Both the position numbers and the translations under genes were made by a program. This document shows positions 36,526-46,186 of a stretch of 62,380 nt of DNA, piece by piece. Below the pieces are notes generated by a model. That model ran no database searches and had not been told where the DNA came from. It saw nothing but the letters and a program-made list of their open reading frames with translations. Numbering within the stretch: the first letter of the stretch is position 1; each line of letters starts with the position of its first letter. Source of the stretch: Candidatus Gastranaerophilales bacterium (GTDB lineage: Bacteria; Cyanobacteriota; Vampirovibrionia; Gastranaerophilales; Gastranaerophilaceae); the NCBI GenBank assembly GCA_944327255.1, contig CALVHA010000013.1, forward strand, positions 1 through 62,380. The letters are read 5' to 3'.

Positions 36526-38600
36526 ATATCTTCCCTCCTTTGCAAGCGGTAAAGATAAAAGAATTCATTTGGGATGTCTATTCTTTGCAAGTTAAATCTT
36601 TTCCCGAGTTCTGTAAGTTTTGTCGGGTAATCTATATAATTATTTTTGTGTACATATAAGTAGATAGTTTCGTTCTCATTATTTATTTTTTCTTCCATGA
36701 AATGATACGTATATAGTTCAGCTATTGTATATTTTTTTACAGACGGGTATTGTTTTATGCCATTGTTAATTATTGCAGTATTATTTGTATGTTTTAAGAG
36801 AACTTCCATGTTATGCATGTCTTCATTTATTAAATATGGGTTTGCAGCTTGAATTGACATAAAGTAGAGAACAAATACCGCAAAAAAGCAATTTTTATAA
36901 GGAATTTTTGGTATCCAAATAGGCATGGCTGATATAAATATGATAAGAAGCGGGTAATAAATTGAGAAATATTTAGGTATTGCAACCGGTTTTATTTGGG
37001 ATATGGTAAATATGGCTACAGGTATAAGAAGTATTATATAAATGCAATATATCAATAAAATTTTTTGTTTGTCCGTTATTGTTTCAATCATATTCCGTTT
37101 ACATAAATAAAATGCCGTAAAGCAAAGTCCTGTAATCAGCAGATATGTCAGCGGTATATTCCCGAAAAATCCGTATAAATATTCCATCATCTTAGAAGGT
37201 GTTGTATATGGTATCCATGTGTTAAAATAATCTTTTAGTGTTGATGGTATTACTGTTTGAAGTATATAGGGCAAAAGTGCTGCACTACATACAAGGTTAC
37301 AATACATAAATTGTTTTACCTTTTTATTCCTCAATATTAAATAAATAATTCCGAAGATAAAACTCAATACTGTAATCAGGACGCAATAGTAATGCAAATT
37401 TATGTATACAATTGTTATTAATATATACTTGAGAATATTTTTTTTGTTCGGGTTCGTGATTAAGTCAATAAAAGCATCCATATATAAAACGGTAAACAAC
37501 ATCGCAAGACCATAAACTCGTATCGCCCTTCCGTAAAATAGAATATATGCCGAAACAGAAGCAATTCCTGCTGCTATTAGTCCGTATACATAGCCGAAAT
37601 GTTTTTTGGTAACTGTATATATTGTCCATATAGTTATTACACCTATAAATACAGACAAAATAAAGGCCGTTGTTATATTTTGCCCGAATATTAATCTCCA
37701 TACTTTTAATATAATGAAATAAATTGGCGGATTTCCAGGATCTTTAAAAAGTCCCTTTATTGCCTCTGAATTTGAAGTTATATCCAGAGAATACTGATCA
37801 TCCGCAGTTAATATTGATGTGTCGCTGAGGAATGCAAGCCTTAGTATAAGATTTAATACTAAAATTAATCCAATTATTACATATTCATATTTTTTAATGC
37901 TGAATTTTTTATCTTGTTTTAGAAATAATACGCCTAAAATTAGAAATATCCAGCTTATTGTATAATCGAAAAAGTTCGTAAAAACAGATAAGAATATAAT
38001 TGCTAAAGCCTTAAATATTCCTACCCCGTTTATGGCGAATATATTATGATTGTTACCTGCATTTACAAAATCTGCAAGGTCAATTTCAACATATTCATTG
38101 CGTAATAATTTATTTGCATTGCTCAGGCCTCTGTCATCAACTCTAAAATATGATTTAAAACTTTTTCTTGGTTCTGTATATATATTTACACTCAACCTGT
38201 CAGGTGTAATGTAGAAGCTCTTGTTCCCGACCGATATAAATATAAAGCTGCAGGAGTCGACGAATTCATTGTATTTGTCTTTTTTTATGAGCAAATGAAA
38301 GTCTTTTATGCGTCTGGAGATTTCTCCTGTTGAAAAAATTACACTGCTGGTTTCTTTAGTTTCGGTAAAATTAGAATTAAGAGAAAATTTGTTTTGAGAA
38401 TAAAGATTCTCTGTATCAGTCAAAACAGTTATGTCATCAATAAATTTTTTCGGGGCTTCAATATTGATGATAGTTTTTTCATATAAATTGCCTAACATGT
38501 CTGTCGAAATTTTTTCTTTATACTGACAGACAGTCAGGCAAAATACAAATAACGATAAAATTAAAAATATAGTTCCAATTATTTTTTCTTTGTTATACAT
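36522..38600 (-). CDS. GT39-like membrane glycosyltransferase (PMT/ArnT class)
   Basis: The length is 692 residues. A first helix is followed by a ~170-residue non-cytosolic domain, then about ten or eleven more helices from ~205 and a soluble C-terminal end. The loop after the second helix group has LTADDQYSLD, the acidic motif typical of lipid-phosphate-sugar-dependent transferases, and GNPPIYFIILKVWRLI. Members use polyprenyl-phosphate sugars to modify proteins (PMT) or lipid A (ArnT). It begins 6 bp after the stop of a pilin-like gene and overlaps a DPM1-like gene, suggesting that it glycosylates the pilin or another exported protein. Confidence 0.8.
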   Translation of the reverse strand: MYNKEKIIGTIFLILSLFVFCLTVCQYKEKISTDMLGNLYEKTIINIEAPKKFIDDITVLTDTENLYSQNKFSLNSNFTETKETSSVIFSTGEISRRIKDFHLLIKKDKYNEFVDSCSFIFISVGNKSFYITPDRLSVNIYTEPRKSFKSYFRVDDRGLSNANKLLRNEYVEIDLADFVNAGNNHNIFAINGVGIFKALAIIFLSVFTNFFDYTISWIFLILGVLFLKQDKKFSIKKYEYVIIGLILVLNLILRLAFLSDTSILTADDQYSLDITSNSEAIKGLFKDPGNPPIYFIILKVWRLIFGQNITTAFILSVFIGVITIWTIYTVTKKHFGYVYGLIAAGIASVSAYILFYGRAIRVYGLAMLFTVLYMDAFIDLITNPNKKNILKYILITIVYINLHYYCVLITVLSFIFGIIYLILRNKKVKQFMYCNLVCSAALLPYILQTVIPSTLKDYFNTWIPYTTPSKMMEYLYGFFGNIPLTYLLITGLCFTAFYLCKRNMIETITDKQKILLIYCIYIILLIPVAIFTISQIKPVAIPKYFSIYYPLLIIFISAMPIWIPKIPYKNCFFAVFVLYFMSIQAANPYLINEDMHNMEVLLKHTNNTAIINNGIKQYPSVKKYTIAELYTYHFMEEKINNENETIYLYVHKNNYIDYPTKLTELGKRFNLQRIDIPNEFFYLYRLQRREDI

Positions 38601-38606
38601 ATATTT

Positions 38607-39404
38607 TTAAAAGGCACAGTAATAATGAGTTTGACTGAGACTTCCCCCCATAGTCCAAACGCCTCCGGCTTGTCTACAAGTTTCAGCGGTACAACGTGAA
38701 GTGTTCCCAGGTTCACAAGGTGCAGGCGTAGGCGCAACTATTTCGTCACTTATATCAATGACTTTAAATCCTGATTGACTATTTCCTGAAACAGTGTACA
38801 TATGCAAATCTTTGCTTATGGTATTTGGATTAGCTGTTCCATTTACATCAACTATAAGACCTAATGTCGATGACGAACCAGTATTATCCCCGAATAAACC
38901 ATAGACAAATCCATCTTTTGTCATAAACATATACTTTAATCCGCTATTGCTATCCCACAGCCCTGGCATTTTAATACTAGCATTAGTTATTGAATATGCT
39001 TCAGGCATTGATTCTGGTTTTAGAGTTCCGAAAACATTATCATTAATGATTTCAAAGACTTTTTTGTGTTCTTGGTCTAGGCAAACTTTGTCACAATTAT
39101 CAGCATTGGTTATCGGCAAATTTTGAAAATCAAAAATTTCATAAAGAGCCATCATATGTTGATAACCGTTTGCTAGTCTGTTTTCCGCTTTTTTAGCTTG
39201 TGCCTCTAATACTTTATCCTGTATACTGGCTATTAAGCCTGGCATTGTTAAAGCCGCAACAACTCCTATAATACCTAATGTAATTAATACTTCCGCCAGA
39301 GTAAATGCTTTAGCTGTTTTAATATGCTTAGAACGAGAATATGGAGCTAGTTTTGCCCGCCCCTCCCTATGTAAAAAGCTTGCTATGAGTGCTTTTTCGA
39401 CCAT
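38607..39404 (-). CDS. Type IV pilin-like protein (prepilin N-terminus)
   Basis: The length is 265 residues. A 33-residue basic leader ends in KTAKA and is followed by FTLAEVLITLGIIGVVAALT, the class III prepilin helix with Glu5; cleavage would fall at Ala-Phe (Ala in place of the usual Gly). Then a coiled helix and a globular part with NADNCDKVCLD and a Cys-rich tail (CEPGNTSRC, ETCRQAGG, HYYCAF). Exported and assembled by a type IV pilus or type II secretion machine not seen here. SD AAAGGAG. The GT39-like gene follows after 6 bp. Confidence 0.88.
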   Translation of the reverse strand: MVEKALIASFLHREGRAKLAPYSRSKHIKTAKAFTLAEVLITLGIIGVVAALTMPGLIASIQDKVLEAQAKKAENRLANGYQHMMALYEIFDFQNLPITNADNCDKVCLDQEHKKVFEIINDNVFGTLKPESMPEAYSITNASIKMPGLWDSNSGLKYMFMTKDGFVYGLFGDNTGSSSTLGLIVDVNGTANPNTISKDLHMYTVSGNSQSGFKVIDISDEIVAPTPAPCEPGNTSRCTAETCRQAGGVWTMGGSLSQTHYYCAF

Positions 39405-39600
39405 CTAATACTCCTTTCAAATTCCTGCTTCTTAATGACTATATATTTATTATATCCTATATATTCAAATTTTTCAAGACATGATTGAAATTTTAATATT
39501 TTTTACGAAATAATCTTTCTTAATTCTATACTTATGAAGTGAAGTATCTTACAAACTTGGAGTTGATGTTTGACCTGTTAAGACTTGGAAAAGACATTAA

Positions 39601-39622
39601 AAAAGAGCCTTTCGGCTCTTTT
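39601..39622. terminator. Terminator of tRNA-Val
   Basis: 9-bp stem AAAAGAGCC / GGCTCTTTT with a 4-nt loop, followed on the minus strand by six T in a row. It ends the tRNA-Val transcript before the pilin promoter region. Confidence 0.8.
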
Positions 39623-39628
39623 AAAAAA

Positions 39629-39704
39629 TGGTGGGCGTTAGAAGACTCGAACTTCTGACCCTCTCCTTGTAAGGGAGACGCTCTACCAACTGAGCTAAAC
39701 GCCC
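39629..39704 (-). tRNA. tRNA-Val (UAC)
   Basis: Full cloverleaf on the minus strand: acceptor GGGCGTT/AACGCCC, D-arm GCTC...GAGC, anticodon stem TCTCC/GGAGA with loop CTTACAA (anticodon TAC), T-arm AGAAG TTCGAGT CTTCT. CCA is encoded. It has its own promoter and terminator. Confidence 0.95.
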
Positions 39705-39737
39705 TCAGCTATCTGGGGTTGTCTTTCGACATTTCTT

Positions 39738-39766
39738 ATCCTAACCTAAAAATTTTTTTATGTCAA
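39738..39766 (-). promoter_or_regulatory. Promoter of tRNA-Val
   Basis: TTGACA, 17-bp spacer, TAGGAT on the minus strand, starting about 27 nt before the tRNA. It is divergent from the rlmD-type promoter. Confidence 0.75.
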
Positions 39767-39798
39767 TAACTTTTTTTAATTTTGTGTATTAATATCTA

Positions 39799-39807
39799 TG
39801 ATATAAT
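39799..39807 (+). promoter_or_regulatory. Extended -10 promoter at the rlmD-type ATG
   Basis: TGATATAAT followed by six T and the ATG at 39814. No SD; the expected start is the ATG itself. Confidence 0.6.
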
Positions 39808-39813
39808 TTTTTT

Positions 39814-41160
39814 ATGAATTTGAATGATGAATTAGTTGTAAAAGTAGAAAAATTTTCTAACCTTGGAACAGGTATCGCAAAGGTCAATGGATTTGTAATT
39901 TTTATAGATAATGCTTGTCCTGAAGATGAGGTTAGGGTGAAAATTACTAAGGTTAATAAAACTTATGCCAACGCAAATGTTATTGAAATAATTAATCCTT
40001 CAAAGTATCGCGTTTTGCCTTTTTGTCCTATGCAAAAAGTTTGTGGTTCTTGCCAGCTTCAATATGTAGATTATAATTATCAACTTGAATTAAAAAGGCA
40101 GATAGTTCAAGATTCTTTGAAGTCAATAGGCGGTTTTGATATTACTGTTCCTATGACAATTCCTAGTCCTGATAATAAAGTTTATAGATATAAAATTCAG
40201 TATCCTGTTTCTCAAACAAAAGTTTCAAAACGCTTGCTTGCCGGATATTATAAACTTCAAAGTCATGATATTGTTAATATTAAATATTGTCCTATTCAAC
40301 CTGAAATTTGCGATAAAATTGTAGATTTTATAAGAGAAAATGCTTTAAATTTTGGTATTAATGGTTACGATGAAAGAAAACATAGTGGGGATTTAAGGCA
40401 TATTGTTTTAAGGGTTTCCGCAAATAATCAAAAAGTTCTGGTTACTCTTGTTATTAACGGGAAAAAAGTATTTAAAAATTTAAATAATTTTGCAAGTGCT
40501 ATTTATAATGAATTTGAGAGTGTTGCCGGTGTCTGTGTTAACTTTAATTCCAAACAAACAAATGTTATTCTGGCAAATAGGACGGAATGTCTATGCGGGC
40601 AGGATTACATTGAAGAGAAAATTTTAGACAGAGTATTTAAAATAGGTGCAAATACGTTCTTTCAGGTTAATCCCAAAAGTGCTGAAAATATTTTTGATTA
40701 TGTAAAGAAAGAAATTAAAAAATATGAATTCCCAACGGTTTTGGATGCTTATGCCGGAATTGCTACATTTGGAATTATAGTAAGTGATGTAGCTGGAGAA
40801 GTCGTGAGTGTTGAAGAAAATCCAGAGTCAATTAAAAATGCACGGGATGTCTTAAAAATTAATGGGATAGACAATGTTGAACTTCATGCGAAAGATACAA
40901 CAAAATATTTGCAGTCGGTAAAACGAAAATTTGATGTTACAATTCTTGATCCGCCGCGTAAGGGGTGTACAAGAGTCTCTTTAGATGAAACATTAAAACA
41001 TACAAAAAAAGAAATTATATACGTCAGTTGTAACCCTGCAACTTTAGCAAGAGATCTAAAGTACTTGTGTGAAAAAGGCTGTACAATACAATCTGTACAA
41101 CCTTTTGATATGTTTTGTCATACGTATCATGTTGAAACGGTAGTAATATTGAAAATTTAA
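39814..41160 (+). CDS. TrmA/RlmD-family RNA (uracil-C5) methyltransferase
   Basis: The length is 448 residues. N-terminal TRAM-like domain (LVVKVEKFSNLGTGIAKVNG, 6-25), then an Fe-S motif FCPMQKVCGSCQLQY, the SAM fold with FFQVNPKSAENIF and VLDAYAGIATFG, LDPPRKGC, and the catalytic Cys in YVSCNPATLARDL, then HVETVVIL. It methylates U in 23S rRNA (RlmD/RlmCD) or tRNA. Which nucleotide it modifies cannot be read from the sequence. No SD; see the promoter entry. Confidence 0.92.
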   Translation: MNLNDELVVKVEKFSNLGTGIAKVNGFVIFIDNACPEDEVRVKITKVNKTYANANVIEIINPSKYRVLPFCPMQKVCGSCQLQYVDYNYQLELKRQIVQDSLKSIGGFDITVPMTIPSPDNKVYRYKIQYPVSQTKVSKRLLAGYYKLQSHDIVNIKYCPIQPEICDKIVDFIRENALNFGINGYDERKHSGDLRHIVLRVSANNQKVLVTLVINGKKVFKNLNNFASAIYNEFESVAGVCVNFNSKQTNVILANRTECLCGQDYIEEKILDRVFKIGANTFFQVNPKSAENIFDYVKKEIKKYEFPTVLDAYAGIATFGIIVSDVAGEVVSVEENPESIKNARDVLKINGIDNVELHAKDTTKYLQSVKRKFDVTILDPPRKGCTRVSLDETLKHTKKEIIYVSCNPATLARDLKYLCEKGCTIQSVQPFDMFCHTYHVETVVILKI

Positions 41161-42398
41161 TCTTTTCTTCCATATTTTTCAACTGTTTCAGTAAATCGTT
41201 CCTGAACACGTTTTATAAGAGCTAAATCTTCTGTTTTTTGTTCTTTTAATGTTTTTATTAGTTCTTTTCTTTTTTCTTTGATGTCATCTACAAAGATAGT
41301 TTTAGTGTCTCTTTCTTTAAACTCATGAGACGCTTTTATCAATTTTTCTAGTTCCGTATTATAATCCTGAGATTGAACCTTTGTGAGTTCATCTTTATAA
41401 TGCGTATGAATTTTGGCTCTGATCCCTTCAATCAGCCCGTTTAGAGCTTCACAGGTGGATTTACTTAGTTCTACCGGAAGTTGAAATTTTTCGTGATAAA
41501 AGTCCATATTTTTAGCATTAATAAATAAAGGTTTTGAGATAAAACTGTTTAATTGCCCTTTTATTATTTCAATGTTATTTAAAATCCTTTTTGCGGGAGA
41601 GTACATTTCCGGATTTTTAACAGATGCAACATGAAGCTCTCCTGATAAGGCTCTTGTTATATCGTATACATAATATGATTCATTATGTTTAGCTTCAGCA
41701 TAATTTTTTCCAAAAAGAATAATAAGTTCAATCGGAGTCTTTTTACGCCCTGATTCTGTTGTATCAATCAATCTCATTTGTATATCTTCATATCCGGATT
41801 TTTGAGGTTTCCCTATACATTGTCTTAAATGTTCATCAAGATTTTGTACATTTTCATCTGTAATATCTGCAAGTCTTACATCAAAATCAGGCTTTTTGGT
41901 TAATACACGCTTCCCAGACATTTTATCCGGAACCATCAAAATTTCGTATCCTCTGGATTTTAATTCCGGAAGAATTTTATTATTGATAAGTTTGAGATCG
42001 TATGGATTTGCAACAAATAATGTAGATCTTATTTTATCCATCGGGGATTCCCCGCTTCTTTTAAGTTTAGATAAAAATGACTTTGTACTTTTTACTGTTG
42101 TTTCTTCGCAATATTCTCTGTCAAATGAAACTTTGTCCTCTTTTAGTTTATTTGCAATAGCTTCAAGAGTATCCATTAATCTTGTTCCAAGAATTGTGTA
42201 TTGTGGAACTTTATCATTATAAGCTTCTCGTATAACATCAGTAAATGTATGTGTAATTTTTTCTTTTCCCGAAAATGATACAGTATCTCGGGACAAATAG
42301 TTTAAACTATTTGTCAGAATAACATGTCTGTTATTCTGATTATTCTTCTCTGCTGAATTTTTAATTTGAAAATTAGGGGTAATTGCTTGTATATTCAT
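41157..42398 (-). CDS. RelA/SpoT-synthetase-like protein with N-terminal tag
   Basis: The length is 413 residues from ATG 42396-42398 (AAAGGAATT upstream). The first ~50 residues hold the lineage tag (NIQAITPNFQ ... VSFSGK). Residues ~100-245 follow the order of a (p)ppGpp synthetase domain: VKSTKSFLSKLKR (103-115), SPMDKIRSTLFV with Asp121 in the catalytic Asp position, KSGYEDIQM (200-208) for the GYxSxH/Q motif, TPIELIIL with Glu224 for the ExQ glutamate, and EAKHNESYYVYD (235-246) for the EH...Y end. The C-terminal ~160 residues are helical and charged. No hydrolase (HD) domain. Assignment is by motif order only; the degree of change leaves activity open. Confidence 0.6.
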   Translation of the reverse strand: MNIQAITPNFQIKNSAEKNNQNNRHVILTNSLNYLSRDTVSFSGKEKITHTFTDVIREAYNDKVPQYTILGTRLMDTLEAIANKLKEDKVSFDREYCEETTVKSTKSFLSKLKRSGESPMDKIRSTLFVANPYDLKLINNKILPELKSRGYEILMVPDKMSGKRVLTKKPDFDVRLADITDENVQNLDEHLRQCIGKPQKSGYEDIQMRLIDTTESGRKKTPIELIILFGKNYAEAKHNESYYVYDITRALSGELHVASVKNPEMYSPAKRILNNIEIIKGQLNSFISKPLFINAKNMDFYHEKFQLPVELSKSTCEALNGLIEGIRAKIHTHYKDELTKVQSQDYNTELEKLIKASHEFKERDTKTIFVDDIKEKRKELIKTLKEQKTEDLALIKRVQERFTETVEKYGRKD

Positions 42399-42535
42399 AA
42401 TTTTAATTCCTTTCAAAAATATAAATCCCGTGAACTTTATATTTTACTCTTTAAGCTAAATTTTATAAAGAATTGTAACATAAATTTACATCTCAAAATT
42501 CTTTGTCAAAAAAATATGTTTGTATTATCATGCTG

Positions 42536-42556
42536 TTAATGACAGTTTACCATTAA
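42536..42556 (+). promoter_or_regulatory. Inverted repeat at the nifJ leader
   Basis: TTAATG-N9-CATTAA, about 30 bp upstream of the ATG and close to a possible promoter (TTGTCA at 42503, TATTAT at 42523). It may be an operator near the transcription start. No regulator is recognised. Confidence 0.35.
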
Positions 42557-42586
42557 GTATAGCATATTTAAAGGAGGTTATTAATT

Positions 42587-45500
42587 ATGCCAGGAAAAAC
42601 AATAACAGTTGATGGTAACTACGCTGCAGCGCATATTGCTTATGCACTGAGCGAAGTATCAGCAATCTACCCTATCACTCCTTCATCTACTATGGGTGAA
42701 TGGGTTGATGAATGGGCTGCCCAACATAAGAAAAATATTTGGGGCAAAGAAGTAAGTGTAACAGAAATGCAATCAGAAGCAGGTGCAGCTGGTGCTGTTC
42801 ACGGTTCTCTTGCAGCAGGTTCTTTAACTTCTACATACACTGCTTCACAAGGCTTATTGTTGATGATTCCTGTTATGCACAAAATTGCAGGTGAAATGCT
42901 CCCGTCAGTAATTCACGTTGCAGCTCGTGCTATCGCAGCTCAATCATTAGCAATTTTCGGGGATCACTCAGACGTTATGGGTTGCCGTAATACAGGTTAT
43001 GCAATGCTTGCCGCTAACTCTGTACAAGAAGAAATGGATTTGGCTCTTGTTGCTCATTTAGCTACTTATAAAGCTAAAGTTCCATTCTTGCAGTTCTTTG
43101 ATGGATTCAGAACTTCTCACGAAGTACACAAAATTGAAGAAATTTCTTACGAAGATATTGCAAAATTAGTTGAACCTAAATATATCGAAGAGTTCAGAAA
43201 AAGAGCTTTGAGACCTGAAGCTCCTGTTTGTAAAGTCGGTGCTCAAAATACAGATGTTTACTTCCAGGGACGTGAAACAGTTAATAAATATTATGATGCA
43301 GTTCCTGATATCGTTCAGGAATATATGGATAAAGTTGCAGCTGTAACAGGTAGACAATATCATCCGTTCGATTACGTTGGAGCTCCTGATGCTACTGATG
43401 TTATCGTTGCTATGGGTTCAGGTTGTGAAACTATTGAAGAAACTATTGAATATTTGAATGCTAATCGTGGTACTAAGTATGGTTTGGTTAAAGTAAGATT
43501 ATACAGACCATTTGATGTTAAACGCTTCAATGAAGCTCTTCCTAAATCGGTTAAACGTATCACTGTTCTTGATAGAACTAAAGAACCTGGTGCTATCGGT
43601 GAACCTTTATACTTAGATGTTATTGCAGCTTTGGAAAATAAAGATATCAGAGTAATTGGCGGCCGTTACGGTTTATCTTCTAAAGAATTTACTCCGTCAA
43701 TGGTTCTTGCTGTGTATAAACATGCTGCAAATAATGGCTTCCACGGATTCACTGTTGGTATAGAAGATGATGTTACTCATAAATCATTAAAAGTTGATGA
43801 ACACATCGTTACAGAACCTGCTGGTACAACTAACTGTATGTTCTGGGGATTGGGTTCTGACGGTACTGTTGGTGCTAATAAAAACTCTATTAAGATTATT
43901 GGTCAATATACAAACAAAGATGCTCAGGCATACTTTGCTTATGACTCTAAAAAATCTTTCGGTGTTACTGTTTCTCACTTGAGATTCGGTGATAAGCCAA
44001 TTAAATCTACATATTTGATTACAGCACCGGATTTTGTATCTTGTTCAACTCATTCTTATATCGGCAGATATGATTTGTTGAAGGGTATTAAAGAAGGCGG
44101 TGTATTCTTGCTTAACAGTCCTTGGTCTAAGGAAGAAGCTTTTTCTCACTTAACAAGAGATATGCAGGAAACTATTATCAATAAGAAAATCAAATTCTAT
44201 AATATTGATGCTGAATCTCTTATAGAAAAACAACCTGGCCTTCGCGGTAAAGGTGCTAACACAGTTATGATGGTTGCATACTTCAAAGTTTCTGGTATTA
44301 TTCCTTTCGAACAAGCTTTGGAAGGTATGAGAGAAATGACGAAGAAAACATTCAAGAAAAAAGGCGACGATGTTGTAAACATGAACCTTGCCTTGATTGA
44401 TGCAGCTGTTGATGCTTGTGAGGAAGTTCCTGTTCCTGCTTCATTAGACGGAGTTTGTGCAGCTGATCCTGTAAAATTCATATCTGATGATGCAAGTGAA
44501 TTCGCTAAGAAAATTATCGAACCTTCAATGAGACAAAAGGGAGATGATATCCCTGTTTCAGCTATGTCAGTTGATGGTCATATCCCTACAGGAACTGCAT
44601 GTTTGGAAAAACGTGCAATTGCTCCTCGTGTTCCTCATTGGAATTCTGAAAATTGTATTCAATGCGGAATTTGTGCATCAGCTTGTCCTCATGCAGCTAT
44701 CAGAACTAAATTGATTGAAAAAGACAACTTGAAAGATGCTCCTGAATCATTCAATACAATTGAAGCAAAACCAAACGCAAATGGCGAACACTTCAAAGTT
44801 CAGGTATACTGTAAGGATTGTACAGGATGCGGCGTTTGTCTTGACCAGTGTCCTGCAAATAAAAATCCTGAAAAACAAGCTCTTACTTGGTCAACTATCG
44901 AAAAAGAAGAAGCTGCTTGTGAAGTTGTAAATGAAAAATTCTTTGATGAATTACCTGATAATGTAATGGGTAAAAATACAACTAAAACAATTAAAGGTGC
45001 AATGCTTAGAAAACCTTTATTTGAATTCTCAGGTGCTTGTGCAGGTTGCGGTGAAACTCCATACGTAAAATTGGTATCTCAATTATTCGGAGAGAACGCA
45101 ATTGTGGCAAATGCTACAGGTTGTTCTTCAATCTATTCCGGTACATTCCCTACTATCCCTTATACAACTAATAAGGACGGTAGAGGTCCGGCATGGGCTA
45201 ACTCATTATTTGAAGATAATGCTGAATTCGGTTTCGGTATGAGATTGGCAGTTGATCAAAACAGATCTACTTTGAAAACTTATGTTGAAAAAGTATTAGA
45301 GAATGAAAAAACTCCGGCAGATCTTAAAGAGGCACTTGAAGCTGCTATGTCTCACTTCGATAACTCAAAAACAGAAGAAGCAATTGCTGCTCAAGACAAT
45401 GCTAAAAAAGTACTTGCAAAATATGCGGATGTAGATTGTGCTGATTTAGCAAAAGTTCGAGAACTTCAAGACTACTTCACTGATAAATCTGTATGGATTA

Positions 45501-46120
45501 TTGGTGGTGACGGCTGGGCTAACGATATAGGTTACGGTGGTATTGATCACGTCCTTGCTCAGGATAAGAATGTTAATATTCTTGTTCTGGATACTGAGGT
45601 TTATTCTAATACAGGTGGTCAGGCTTCTAAATCAACACCTACAGGTGCGGTTGCTAAGTTTGCTACCGGTGGTAAGAAAACTTACAAGAAAAACATGGGC
45701 TTGATGAGTATGTCTTACGGATATGTTTATGTTGCCTCTGTTTCATTGGGTGCAGATAGAACTCAAACTCTTAAAGCATTCCAAGAAGCTGAAGCATATG
45801 ACGGTCCGTCAATCATCTTTGCTTATGCTCCTTGTATCGCTCACGGTATTGATATGAGTAAAACTCAAACAGAACAAAAACGTGCAGTTGAAGCAGGTTA
45901 CTTCCCGCTTTACAGATACAATCCGGCAAATGAACAACCATTCACTTGGGATGCTAAAGAACCAAAAGACAGCTACCAAGACTTCATCAGATCAGAAGGT
46001 CGTTATAAACAATTGTTGAAAACTAATCCTGAAGCTGCTGAAGCTCTTTATGCTCAGGCTGAATCTGATGCCGCTAAGAGAATGGCTGTTTACAAAGCAG
46101 TTGGCGAGTTGATGAAATAA
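42587..46120 (+). CDS. nifJ: Pyruvate:ferredoxin (flavodoxin) oxidoreductase
   Basis: The length is 1177 residues, the single-chain form. It starts with the pyruvate-binding domain (SAIYPITPSSTMGEWVDEWA), includes the domain III YNANRGTKYG-like region, the two-cluster ferredoxin insert (CIQCGICASACPHA and CTGCGVCLDQCPA), and the ThDP domain with CAGCGETPYVKL, TGCSSIYSG and IGGDGWANDIGYGG ... SNTGGQASKSTP. It converts pyruvate to acetyl-CoA and CO2 with reduction of ferredoxin, central to anaerobic fermentation. Strong SD (AAAGGAGG). Codon choice looks refined (many GCT/GGT), consistent with high expression. Own terminator follows. Confidence 0.97.
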   Translation: MPGKTITVDGNYAAAHIAYALSEVSAIYPITPSSTMGEWVDEWAAQHKKNIWGKEVSVTEMQSEAGAAGAVHGSLAAGSLTSTYTASQGLLLMIPVMHKIAGEMLPSVIHVAARAIAAQSLAIFGDHSDVMGCRNTGYAMLAANSVQEEMDLALVAHLATYKAKVPFLQFFDGFRTSHEVHKIEEISYEDIAKLVEPKYIEEFRKRALRPEAPVCKVGAQNTDVYFQGRETVNKYYDAVPDIVQEYMDKVAAVTGRQYHPFDYVGAPDATDVIVAMGSGCETIEETIEYLNANRGTKYGLVKVRLYRPFDVKRFNEALPKSVKRITVLDRTKEPGAIGEPLYLDVIAALENKDIRVIGGRYGLSSKEFTPSMVLAVYKHAANNGFHGFTVGIEDDVTHKSLKVDEHIVTEPAGTTNCMFWGLGSDGTVGANKNSIKIIGQYTNKDAQAYFAYDSKKSFGVTVSHLRFGDKPIKSTYLITAPDFVSCSTHSYIGRYDLLKGIKEGGVFLLNSPWSKEEAFSHLTRDMQETIINKKIKFYNIDAESLIEKQPGLRGKGANTVMMVAYFKVSGIIPFEQALEGMREMTKKTFKKKGDDVVNMNLALIDAAVDACEEVPVPASLDGVCAADPVKFISDDASEFAKKIIEPSMRQKGDDIPVSAMSVDGHIPTGTACLEKRAIAPRVPHWNSENCIQCGICASACPHAAIRTKLIEKDNLKDAPESFNTIEAKPNANGEHFKVQVYCKDCTGCGVCLDQCPANKNPEKQALTWSTIEKEEAACEVVNEKFFDELPDNVMGKNTTKTIKGAMLRKPLFEFSGACAGCGETPYVKLVSQLFGENAIVANATGCSSIYSGTFPTIPYTTNKDGRGPAWANSLFEDNAEFGFGMRLAVDQNRSTLKTYVEKVLENEKTPADLKEALEAAMSHFDNSKTEEAIAAQDNAKKVLAKYADVDCADLAKVRELQDYFTDKSVWIIGGDGWANDIGYGGIDHVLAQDKNVNILVLDTEVYSNTGGQASKSTPTGAVAKFATGGKKTYKKNMGLMSMSYGYVYVASVSLGADRTQTLKAFQEAEAYDGPSIIFAYAPCIAHGIDMSKTQTEQKRAVEAGYFPLYRYNPANEQPFTWDAKEPKDSYQDFIRSEGRYKQLLKTNPEAAEALYAQAESDAAKRMAVYKAVGELMK

Positions 46121-46153
46121 AATAACAAAAACGCTAAGTTGCTGATAAAAAAT

Positions 46154-46184
46154 AAAAGAGGTATCAATTTTTGATACCTCTTTT
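46154..46184. terminator. Strong bidirectional terminator after nifJ
   Basis: 14-bp stem AAAAGAGGTATCAA / TTGATACCTCTTTT with a 3-nt loop, between nifJ and a convergent gene that ends 3 nt later. Confidence 0.92.
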
Positions 46185-46186
46185 TG

